Shown: in pieces, positions 1 to 5,362 of the stretch
How positions within the stretch are numbered: position 1 is the first letter of the stretch
Layout of the letters: each line of letters begins with the position of its first letter
Assembly: GCA_039934875.1 (NCBI GenBank)
Contig: JBDTLH010000168.1
Location: forward strand, 1 to 5,362
Source: JBDTLH01 sp039934875
GTDB taxonomy: Bacteria > Acidobacteriota > Terriglobia > Terriglobales > Acidobacteriaceae
DNA length: 5,362 nt
Direction: 5' to 3'
Notes under the pieces: generated by a model
Told to the model about the DNA's origin: nothing
Database searches by the model: none
What the model saw: the letters and a program-made list of their open reading frames with translations, nothing else
Made by a program: the position numbers and the translations under genes

Positions 1-1277
1 GCGCCCGCGACCGTACCGTGGCCGGTCGGATAAGCCGGGTGCGCCGGCGAACCCTCGGGAAATGCCTGCGCCAGCAGATATGTGCCGTACTTGCTAAAGC
101 TCGCCTCGACGGCCTGCGAGTTCAGGACGTTGCTGTTCACATGGCCGTCAATCGCGCTGTCCTGTCCGGTCTGGAGCAGGTGGACGATACCTCCGCCCGA
201 CTCCGGACGGTGGCGCAGATGAACAAACCACTTTTGATACCACACCGAATTCACGGCGCGGGTCGCCACCGACGCGAGCGTGCCTGCGAAATCCGGCTGG
301 CCGAAGGTGCCGAAGCCATTCTGGGTTTTCGAATGGACATAGGGATTGCCGGGATTCAGCGGCGCGCCCATCGTGTTCAAGGCAAGATAGGCGGTGAGGA
401 ACTCCTGATAGAGCACGTCCACGTGGGTAAGGGCGAGCAATCCGCGGCCGTTGTGCAGAAAGCGCGGCTGCGGGTCTGGCTGGTCCTCGAGTCCGGTGTC
501 AATGCCATTCTGCACCCGCTCGAAGATAACCGGGTCCGTCATGTAGTCAAGATTAGGCTGATAGGTAATCAATTTTTGGCTGATCTCCTGCGCTCCGAGG
601 AATGTGGGAGTAATCAGCAGCTGCGAGATATAGGGACCCAGCGCCTCTCCAGGAAAGATACCGCGGAATAATAGTCGGGGCGTTACCTTTCCCGTGCTAT
701 CTCTGGGACCGGCATAAGTTGGCATGGCGGAGAGCTCCGCGGCTGCCCGCACCGCCAGGGGATTCGCGGGATAATCGGTGAACGCCACATCGCGCAGCAG
801 CGAACCCCAATACATCTCCACCAGCTCCGTTCCATATGCTTCGCTGGCCAGCGCCGGCGGCGGCGGCACAATCACGACGCTCTCCTGATTGGCGGGAGAA
901 GGAGCGTTGCCGAACTGCGCCGCGTCGGTCCCTTCGAGGCTAAAGGCGAGGCCGCCCTGGGGACCGTTGAGGGTGCGCGTGCCGCCGAGGATGATCTTCT
1001 CGAAATCGGCGGGATCGCCGCTCTTCAGGGCTTTCTTGAAGGAGTGATAGGCGGGCAAATCCACTCGTCCGAGGCTAGATTGCCGCAGAGCCTTGGTGTA
1101 AGTGCCGGACTTGTCGGGATAGCGCTCCTCGTCGCCGTTAGTGGTGTGCGGCGGAACGGGAATCTCCGCCTCGCGGGTGGCGGCCTGGAGGCGAAGCTCA
1201 AACGACTTGAGTACACGGCCCTTCACTCCGGCGGGCTTCTTGGTGCTTGCATCTATTTCATTCCGCGGCTGATCCAT
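1..1277 (-). CDS. Vanadium-dependent haloperoxidase, bromoperoxidase type (partial, C-terminus outside window)
   Basis: Enzymes of this family use bound vanadate and hydrogen peroxide to oxidise halides to hypohalous acid. The reverse strand gives 425 uninterrupted residues that run off base 1. The first part (about residues 45-170) has landmarks I associate with algal and cyanobacterial bromoperoxidases: NGDEERY (47-53), GGLAFSLEG (108-116), PPPPALAS (138-145) and LVEMYWGSLLRDVAFTDYP (152-170). The vanadate-site region has K349 in WYQKW, R357 in RHRPE, and HPAYPTGH at 413-420 (H413, T418, G419, H420). The spacing matches Corallina K398/R406 and H478/S483/G484/H485 as I recall them. The later Arg and the catalytic His of the family should lie beyond base 1. 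ATG at 1277 is the first start after an in-frame TGA at 1304-1302, with a GAGG-type site upstream at rather long spacing. There is no signal peptide, so it is probably cytoplasmic. Thr replaces the usual Ser at 418. Family assignment is firm; halide preference is not. Confidence 0.93.
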   Translation of the reverse strand, partial: MDQPRNEIDASTKKPAGVKGRVLKSFELRLQAATREAEIPVPPHTTNGDEERYPDKSGTYTKALRQSSLGRVDLPAYHSFKKALKSGDPADFEKIILGGTRTLNGPQGGLAFSLEGTDAAQFGNAPSPANQESVVIVPPPPALASEAYGTELVEMYWGSLLRDVAFTDYPANPLAVRAAAELSAMPTYAGPRDSTGKVTPRLLFRGIFPGEALGPYISQLLITPTFLGAQEISQKLITYQPNLDYMTDPVIFERVQNGIDTGLEDQPDPQPRFLHNGRGLLALTHVDVLYQEFLTAYLALNTMGAPLNPGNPYVHSKTQNGFGTFGQPDFAGTLASVATRAVNSVWYQKWFVHLRHRPESGGGIVHLLQTGQDSAIDGHVNSNVLNSQAVEASFSKYGTYLLAQAFPEGSPAHPAYPTGHGTVAG

Positions 1278-1320
1278 TTTATCTACGCTATCCTCTGTTT
1301 CTCATTTCCTGTTGCACATG

Positions 1321-1344
1321 CAGGGTAAAACCAGGGCGGCCCTG
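1321..1344. repeat. CAGGG direct repeat plus 13-bp palindrome (possible operator)
   Basis: CAGGG occurs at 1321-1325 and again at 1332-1336, exactly 11 bases apart and so on about the same face of the helix. The second copy is the left arm of a perfect inverted repeat, CAGGGC-G-GCCCTG at 1332-1344. The cluster is in the middle of the divergent spacer and just upstream of the plus-strand -10 candidate. That position would suit a regulator acting on both genes. The arms are only six bases and GC-rich, so chance is possible, and no regulator is identified. Confidence 0.35.
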
Positions 1345-1346
1345 TT

Positions 1347-1352
1347 TACAAT
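1347..1352 (+). promoter_or_regulatory. Candidate -10 element (TACAAT) of the propeller gene
   Basis: TACAAT matches five of six bases of the sigma-70 -10 consensus. It would place the transcript start near 1359, only a few bases before the GTG codon at 1362, giving an almost leaderless message. The -35 match is weak. This is a motif match only. Confidence 0.25.
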
Positions 1353-1361
1353 GGCAGCACT

Positions 1362-4300
1362 GTGAAATCCTACCTTTTTCGTGGTTTAGCTGCCGTCTGC
1401 TTCATTTCAATTCTCTTTTCGCTTTCCGCTCTCTCGCAGCAGGTCGCGCCGAACTCTTATAGCGCGCTCCAGTGGCGCTTGATCGGGCCGTTTCGCGCGG
1501 GGCGGGTGAGCGCGGTCGCGGGAGTGCCCAGCGATCCCTCTACTTATTACATCGGCACACCCGGGGGCGGAGTGTGGAAGACGATGGATGCGGGGCGGGT
1601 GTGGAAGCCGATCTTCGATTCGGTGCCCATCGCCTCGATAGGAGCGGTGGCGGTCGCCGAGTCCGACCCGAAGATTGTCTATGTCGGGACCGGCGAACAG
1701 ACGCCGGGCAAGGGCGTGTATAAATCAACCGACGCGGGGAAGACATGGAGCAGCGCCGGCCTCGAAGAGACCGACACTATCACCGGACTATTGGTGGACC
1801 GGCACAATTCCGAGACGATTTGGGTCAGCGCAAACGGCAATAAGGCGCGGGGATCGGTGGGCGGCGTCTTCAAGACCACGGACGGAGGAAAGAGCTGGCA
1901 GCATGTTCTGGTTCCTAAAGACGAGAATACCGGAGCCATGGACCTTGCGATCTCGCTGGATAATCCGCGGGTGCTGTACGCGACGCTGCTGACGCGGACG
2001 CCGGGCGCGAACCCGCGGGAGAAGAGCAAGACGCAGGACGCAGCGATCTATCGATCCAGCGACGGTGGCGCGACCTGGGCCGCGGTCGCCGGCAAGGGCC
2101 TGCCCACGGATGCTATGGGGCGGGTCGGCGTGATCGTTGCGCCGAGACAAAGCTCGCATGGGGATACGGTTTACGCGGTTGCGTCGCAGGGCTTCTTCCG
2201 CTCCGATGACGGCGGCGCGAGCTGGCAGCAGACAACAAAGGATCCGCGCATTGTGGGCAACGGATATTTCAGCCGCGTCTTCGTCGATCCTAAAAATGCG
2301 GATGTGCTGTATCTGGCGCAGACCTCGATGTACCGCTCGCTCGATGGCGGGAAGACCTGGGAGGCGTGGGCGGGGGCACCGAGCGGCGATGATTTTCACC
2401 TGATCTGGATCAACCCTTCCAGTCCGCAACACATGCTGCTGGGGGTGGACCAGGGCGCGGTGGTGAGCGTGGACGGCGGCAAAACCTGGGGCTCGTGGTA
2501 CAACCAGCCCACCGGGCAGTTCTATCACGTGAGCACGGACAACCATTATCCCTACTATGTCTATGCCGCGCAGCAGGACAGCGGGACCGCCGCCATCGCC
2601 AGCCGCAGCGACTACGGCGAGATCTCCGCGCGCGACTGGGCGCCCACCGGAGGATTCGAGTTCGCGTTTATCGCGCCTGATCCCGTGAATCCGAACCTGG
2701 TTTATACCGGCGGATGGTATGGCAGCGTGCTCCGTTATGACAAAACCACGGGACAGATTACGCACATTTTTGTACGTACCGAGAAGTACCGCACGGCGGG
2801 TATGCCGCCCATCGTGTTCTCTCCGCAGGACCCGCACACACTATACATCGGCGCGCAGTATGTGTTGCAGACCACGACCGGCGGCTTTCAGTGGGAGGAG
2901 ATCAGCCCTGATCTTACGGTGGCTGCGCAGCCTGCCGAGGCCGACTCTAAAGATGGAAAGAAGCCCGAGCCCAATACCGCCAACATCACTACGCTCGCAC
3001 CCTCGACGGTGAAAGCAGGAGTGATTTGGGCAGGCACCAGCAATGGAATAATCCAGGTAACGCAGGACGGTAAAAGCTGGCAGAACGTTACGCCCAAGGG
3101 CCTCGCCCCGCACGCGAACGTCAATGCGATCGAGGCTTCGCGCCACGATGCGGCCACTGCTTATGCGGTGATCGACGCGCGCGACGACGATCATCCGCAC
3201 ATGTATCGCACCCGCGACTTCGGAGCGACATGGACGCCGATCCTTACCGGCGTCCGCGACAATGCAATTGCCCGCATAGTGCGCGAAGATCCGGTGCGCC
3301 AGGGGCTGCTCTATGGCGGAACCGAAAATGCGGTGTATGTCTCCTTCGATGACGGCGACCATTGGCAATCCCTGCAATTGAACCTGCCGGTCACTCCGGT
3401 GCGCGACCTCGATGTGCACGGAGACGATCTGGTGGCCGCGACCTATGGGCGGTCATTGTGGATCTTGGACGATGTCAAGCCGCTGCGCCAGCTTGCCGAT
3501 ATCGCGAGCTCATCGTCAGGGCAAGCCGCGCTGCTGAAGCCCATGAAGGCAGTGCGCGCGCGCTGGGACGTGGGGCAGGACACTCCGCTGCCGGTGGAGA
3601 CGCCGGCCGGGAAGAACCCTCCCGATGGCGCGATCCTCGATTACTACTTGCCCTCGAGTGCGGCGGGCGAGGTCAAGCTCGCGATCTATGATGCGCAGAA
3701 CCAACTGGTGCGCGAATATTCGAGCACCGCGCAAGAAAAGAGCTGGCCGCCTGCCAACGTGCCCAGTTACTGGTTTGCGCCCGCGCCGGTGCTCACCACA
3801 AATGCCGGCGTGAACCGCTTTGTCTGGGACCTGCGCTATCCAACGCCGAAGATACTGACCTATAGCTACTATGGCAATCACACCGACTACATCGAGTACA
3901 CGCTCTCTGAGCACGCCATTCCCGGCGAGACCCCGCGCGAATTGCCTTTAGGGCCGCTGGCGCTGCCCGGAGAGTACACGGTGGCGCTCACTGTCGGCGG
4001 CAAGACCTACCGCCAGCCGCTGACAGTCGCGCCTGATCCGCGGGTGCATGTAGCGGAGCAGGACCTGGCGGCGCAGCTAAGCGAGATGAAGAACGTGGCG
4101 GCGCAGATGTCCGTGAGCTATGACGGATATAACCAGGGTACGACATTACGGGATGCGATCGCACAGCGGGAGAAGGCCGCAAAATCGGATGCTCTGAAGA
4201 AATCGCTGCAAGCTTTAAAGGAGCAGTCGGAGAAGATCATCGATGGCGACAAGCATGACCTCGGCTTCGGTCCCATTAACCGCGATCTGGCGCGCCTGAT

Positions 4301-4505
4301 GGAGATGATCGGCACCGGGGATGCGCGTCCCGCGACCGGCCTGGTATCCGGCGTCAGCCTCACCTGCCAACAGTTGCAGAAGCGAGCGGCGGAGTGGAAG
4401 AAATTGAATGATAGCTCAGTGCCAGGAGTGAACGAAAAGCTCAAAGCTGAGGGATCGCCAGCGTTGCCCAAAGCAGTACAGTTGCCAGAGGTTAATTGTC
4501 TGTGA
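1362..4505 (+). CDS. Exported Asp-box (BNR/VPS10-sortilin-like) beta-propeller protein, 1047 aa
   Basis: The protein begins with a signal peptide: MKSYLFRGLAAV, then a hydrophobic stretch to about residue 22, with likely cleavage after ALS at 25 and no lipobox. Residues 35-700 hold a series of Asp-box repeats (S/T-x-D-x-G-x-x-W type): 74, 122, 172, 232, 281, 326, 369, 504 (degenerate), 567, 617 and 661. This predicts one large or two stacked beta-propellers, as in sortilin/VPS10 proteins. The array closes with DLVAATYGRSLWILDD (689-704), typical of the bacterial family. Residues about 755-895 look like a beta-sandwich region, with NRFVWDLRYP and PGEYTVALTVGGKTY. Residues 896-1047 are mostly helical and hold the only cysteines of the mature protein, C1002 and C1046. 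Members are often called glycosyl hydrolase, but I see no sialidase FRIP motif or other catalytic set, so binding or scaffolding outside the membrane is as likely. GTG at 1362 is the first start after an in-frame TAA at 1326. No clear ribosome binding site precedes it. Confidence 0.93.
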   Translation: MKSYLFRGLAAVCFISILFSLSALSQQVAPNSYSALQWRLIGPFRAGRVSAVAGVPSDPSTYYIGTPGGGVWKTMDAGRVWKPIFDSVPIASIGAVAVAESDPKIVYVGTGEQTPGKGVYKSTDAGKTWSSAGLEETDTITGLLVDRHNSETIWVSANGNKARGSVGGVFKTTDGGKSWQHVLVPKDENTGAMDLAISLDNPRVLYATLLTRTPGANPREKSKTQDAAIYRSSDGGATWAAVAGKGLPTDAMGRVGVIVAPRQSSHGDTVYAVASQGFFRSDDGGASWQQTTKDPRIVGNGYFSRVFVDPKNADVLYLAQTSMYRSLDGGKTWEAWAGAPSGDDFHLIWINPSSPQHMLLGVDQGAVVSVDGGKTWGSWYNQPTGQFYHVSTDNHYPYYVYAAQQDSGTAAIASRSDYGEISARDWAPTGGFEFAFIAPDPVNPNLVYTGGWYGSVLRYDKTTGQITHIFVRTEKYRTAGMPPIVFSPQDPHTLYIGAQYVLQTTTGGFQWEEISPDLTVAAQPAEADSKDGKKPEPNTANITTLAPSTVKAGVIWAGTSNGIIQVTQDGKSWQNVTPKGLAPHANVNAIEASRHDAATAYAVIDARDDDHPHMYRTRDFGATWTPILTGVRDNAIARIVREDPVRQGLLYGGTENAVYVSFDDGDHWQSLQLNLPVTPVRDLDVHGDDLVAATYGRSLWILDDVKPLRQLADIASSSSGQAALLKPMKAVRARWDVGQDTPLPVETPAGKNPPDGAILDYYLPSSAAGEVKLAIYDAQNQLVREYSSTAQEKSWPPANVPSYWFAPAPVLTTNAGVNRFVWDLRYPTPKILTYSYYGNHTDYIEYTLSEHAIPGETPRELPLGPLALPGEYTVALTVGGKTYRQPLTVAPDPRVHVAEQDLAAQLSEMKNVAAQMSVSYDGYNQGTTLRDAIAQREKAAKSDALKKSLQALKEQSEKIIDGDKHDLGFGPINRDLARLMEMIGTGDARPATGLVSGVSLTCQQLQKRAAEWKKLNDSSVPGVNEKLKAEGSPALPKAVQLPEVNCL

Positions 4506-4576
4506 TCCTCTGTTAGGCAAGCGCCCACATCTAACCTTCCTTTGATCCATACCAGTGCTATGTTCAGGTGATGACT
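4506..4576 (+). other. Gap between propeller gene and MarR gene; no terminator seen
   Basis: These 71 bases hold no stem followed by a T-run. GTTAG at 4512-4516 and CTAAC at 4531-4535 are inverted, but the arms are short and 14 bases apart. TATGTT at 4559-4564, preceded by TGC, resembles an extended -10 element but has no matching -35. Read-through from the propeller gene into the MarR gene is therefore possible. Confidence 0.4.
4566..4571 (+). promoter_or_regulatory. Ribosome binding site AGGTGA deciding the MarR start
   Basis: AGGTGA matches the 3' part of the ideal Shine-Dalgarno sequence and ends five bases before the ATG at 4577. It overlaps the earlier possible starts GTG 4568 and ATG 4571, which therefore have no site of their own. 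This favours 4577 over those two. ATG 4586 is also possible. Confidence 0.5.
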
Positions 4577-5107
4577 ATGATCAGGATGATGAAGACGAAT
4601 CAACGAATAGAAAAGAGAGTATCTCGTTTTCTGGATGCATGGCTGGCGGCAAGGCAGATCATCCAAGCCGCTAACTTCAATCGATTTCAGAGCGCCGGCT
4701 TGAGTGCAACACAGTTCATGACTCTCAATCTGATCCCATCCAATAAAGCGGGTATGACGCTGACCGAACTCTCACAGAGAATGAACCTGGGGGTTGCTAC
4801 GCTTGCCAAAACTGTTGATAGCTTGGAGTTACGGAGTCTGCTTACTCGCACCCGGAGCAAAGTGGACCACAGACAAGTTATGCTTGCGCTGACCAGCGAA
4901 GGCAAGTCTCTGCATAACTCCGCCTCAATGGAATTCCACGACTATCTGGCAAATCTCTTCAACAGAATGAGCGCGGAGCAGCGCGACGGCCTCGTCAATG
5001 GTCTTGAGGGCCTGGTTCAGGCCAGTATGACACCAGAGGCCGTCACCCATGGTGGCGTTCCTTCGGTGAGGCGTAGTTCTCCTCAATCTCGGACGCGGAA
5101 ATCTTGA
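4577..5107 (+). CDS. MarR-family winged helix-turn-helix transcriptional regulator
   Basis: Proteins of this family are dimeric DNA-binding regulators, usually repressors released by small aromatic or oxidant signals. From ATG 4577 the product is 176 residues. Helices at about 8-50 would form part of the dimer interface. The helix-turn-helix is TLTELSQRMNLGVATLAKTV (61-80), followed by the recognition-to-wing stretch SLELRSLLTR (82-91) and the wing SKVDHRQVMLALTSEG (94-109) with the family's Asp-x-Arg (D97, R99). Helices from about 110 to 150 complete the dimer domain. There is no cysteine, so cysteine-based redox sensing as in OhrR is excluded. Residues 156-176 are a Ser/Arg/Pro-rich tail encoded in DNA that also codes, on the other strand, for the C-terminus of the small neighbour gene. 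The gene looks visibly less GC-rich than the propeller gene before it. The target is unknown; the divergent spacer upstream or its own promoter are candidates. GTG 4568 or ATG 4571 would add two or three residues. Confidence 0.88.
   Translation: MIRMMKTNQRIEKRVSRFLDAWLAARQIIQAANFNRFQSAGLSATQFMTLNLIPSNKAGMTLTELSQRMNLGVATLAKTVDSLELRSLLTRTRSKVDHRQVMLALTSEGKSLHNSASMEFHDYLANLFNRMSAEQRDGLVNGLEGLVQASMTPEAVTHGGVPSVRRSSPQSRTRKS
5009..5023. repeat. Perfect hairpin GGCCTG-GTT-CAGGCC inside the MarR 3' region
   Basis: This is a six-base-pair GC-rich stem with a three-base loop. It lies inside the MarR coding region and 20 bases past the stop codon of the minus-strand small gene. For that gene it sits where a terminator would, but no T-run follows in either direction, so it is at most a weak or factor-assisted stop, or a transcript-end stabiliser. 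It may be chance. Confidence 0.3.
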
Positions 5108-5294
5108 TGGCCGAGCTGGACTCAATCAGCTTCGCGATCTCTTCATCTGACTTGCCCCGCTTCCGCAGCTCGTCAATCTCGTCGCTGATCATTCCCACAA
5201 ATGCTGCAATTGGAAATTGCTCCGGACCAAGGCCGGCAGCTTCACGCAAGGCCCTTTGTGCCCGAATAGCTTCTTCAACAGGATAGGTTTTCAT
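5043..5294 (-). CDS. Small hypothetical protein, 83 aa, possible HTH-like C-terminal half
   Basis: I do not recognise this protein with certainty. It starts MKTYPVEEAIRAQRALREAA and continues with GLGPEQFPIAAFVGMISDEI (21-40), a pattern that looks like a conserved compact helical protein. Residues 47-74 (GKSDEEIAKLI, then KISASEIEENY) resemble a helix-turn-helix layout, with a first helix at about 49-58 and a second at about 66-74; this is only a pattern impression. There is no signal peptide, membrane segment or cysteine. ATG 5294 is chosen because GGAGG at 5307-5303 lies eight bases upstream. The frame is open further, to an ATG at 5348, but those 18 residues would run through the promoter-like DNA and palindrome. 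The 3' end overlaps the convergent MarR gene by 65 bases. A palindrome in its promoter region suggests transcriptional control, possibly by itself if the HTH reading is right. Confidence 0.78.
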   Translation of the reverse strand: MKTYPVEEAIRAQRALREAAGLGPEQFPIAAFVGMISDEIDELRKRGKSDEEIAKLIESSSAIKISASEIEENYASPKERHHG

Positions 5295-5302
5295 GTTCTC
5301 AG

Positions 5303-5307
5303 CCTCC
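5303..5307 (-). promoter_or_regulatory. Strong ribosome binding site GGAGG of the small gene
   Basis: GGAGG (minus strand 5307 to 5303) sits eight bases before the ATG at 5294, the ideal arrangement. It is the clearest Shine-Dalgarno sequence in the window and fixes the start of the 83-residue product. Confidence 0.8.
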
Positions 5308-5310
5308 GCT

Positions 5311-5362
5311 ATAATACTTCGTACTACGAAGCAATATAAGCGTACCAACTACATCAACGCAA
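5311..5362 (-). promoter_or_regulatory. Promoter region of the small gene
   Basis: Read on the minus strand, this AT-richer stretch has two -10 candidates. TATATT at 5338-5333 pairs with a partial -35, TTGCGT at 5362-5357, with an 18-base spacer. TATTAT at 5316-5311 has no good -35 (TTATAT at 17 bases). Both place transcription start close to the palindrome at 5317-5331. The window ends here, so a better upstream element could be missing. Confidence 0.45.
5317..5331. promoter_or_regulatory. Perfect 15-bp palindrome CTTCGTACTACGAAG, likely operator
   Basis: Two seven-base arms, CTTCGTA and TACGAAG, flank one central base with no mismatch; the next-but-one flanking bases (T5315, A5333) also pair. 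The palindrome lies between the two -10 candidates of the small gene, 22 bases upstream of its start codon. A dimeric repressor bound there would block transcription from either promoter reading. The binding protein is unknown; the small protein itself, the adjacent MarR, or a regulator elsewhere are all possible. Confidence 0.6.

Larger units (their letters stand above)
1278..1361. promoter_or_regulatory. Divergent intergenic region between haloperoxidase and propeller gene
   Basis: These 84 bases separate two genes that start away from each other, so they must hold or border both promoters unless transcription starts inside a gene. On the plus strand, TACAAT at 1347-1352 is the best -10 candidate, but no good -35 lies 16-18 bases upstream (GGTAAA at 1324-1329 is poor). 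On the minus strand I see no convincing promoter pair; a TTGTAA at 1351-1346 lacks a matching -10 at normal spacing. The middle contains a CAGGG repeat and palindrome cluster, described separately. That two-way promoter activity is present is inferred from gene layout. Confidence 0.6.

Noticed and set aside
18..671. A 217-codon plus-strand open frame
   Set aside because: It lies fully antisense to the haloperoxidase, whose minus-strand translation has clear family motifs; its own product is Arg/Ala-rich with no recognisable pattern.
1247..1462. A 71-codon plus-strand frame across the divergent spacer
   Set aside because: It overlaps the start of the haloperoxidase and the signal-peptide coding region in another frame, and its product is Leu/Cys/Phe-rich noise.
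1788..2837. A 349-codon minus-strand open frame
   Set aside because: It is antisense to the Asp-box propeller coding region. Long antisense frames are expected in GC-rich genes, and the product (His/Arg/Ala-rich) has no domain-like pattern.
2841..3419. A 192-codon minus-strand open frame
   Set aside because: Antisense shadow of the same propeller gene, in the region encoding Asp-boxes 504-661.
1362..4505. Calling the propeller protein a sialidase or glycosidase because of its Asp-boxes
   Set aside because: Asp-boxes are structural and occur in many non-enzymes. No FRIP motif or arginine triad context is visible, and the repeat pattern fits VPS10/BNR-like bacterial proteins better.
4512..4535. 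GTTAG/CTAAC inverted repeat after the propeller gene as a terminator
   Set aside because: The arms are five AT-containing bases with a 14-base loop and no T-run follows, so it is too weak to call.
4118..4666. A 182-codon minus-strand open frame spanning the gap before the MarR gene
   Set aside because: It is antisense to the end of the propeller gene and the start of the MarR gene, both well supported, and has no ribosome binding site or family pattern that I can see.
5295..5348. An 18-residue N-terminal extension of the small minus-strand gene, starting at ATG 5348
   Set aside because: The extension would include the promoter-like DNA, the palindrome and the GGAGG site as coding sequence; the ATG at 5294 has ideal ribosome binding site spacing.

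Overview
The window looks like a chromosomal segment of a high-GC soil-type bacterium, most likely Acidobacteriota. This is an inference. It rests mainly on the large secreted Asp-box propeller protein, a family I know to be abundant there, and on GC-rich codon use in the two long genes. No marker gene proves the taxon. I found no rRNA, tRNA, CRISPR array, insertion sequence or prophage gene.

There are four genes. (1) Positions 1-1277, minus strand: most of a vanadium-dependent haloperoxidase of the bromoperoxidase type. It is cut by the window edge just after its HPxYP(T)GH vanadate-site motif. (2) An 84-bp divergent spacer containing a CAGGG repeat cluster and palindrome. (3) Positions 1362-4505, plus strand: a complete 1047-residue exported protein with about eleven Asp-box (BNR/VPS10-like) repeats, a beta-sandwich-like region and a helical C-terminus. 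It has a GTG start and no good ribosome binding site. (4) Positions 4577-5107, plus strand: a MarR-family regulator. (5) Positions 5043-5294, minus strand: a small 83-residue acidic protein that I do not recognise, with a strong ribosome binding site. A perfect 15-bp palindrome lies in its promoter region.

The haloperoxidase and the propeller gene are divergent and could share control from the spacer. The MarR gene lies 71 bases after the propeller gene on the same strand with no terminator seen between them, so it could be co-transcribed with it. The MarR gene and the small gene converge and overlap by 65 bp at their 3' ends. No sequence evidence ties all four into one pathway. The points most worth a second look are the Thr for Ser and Gln for Arg positions in the haloperoxidase active site, the start region of the propeller gene, the MarR tail overlap, and the palindrome upstream of the small gene.
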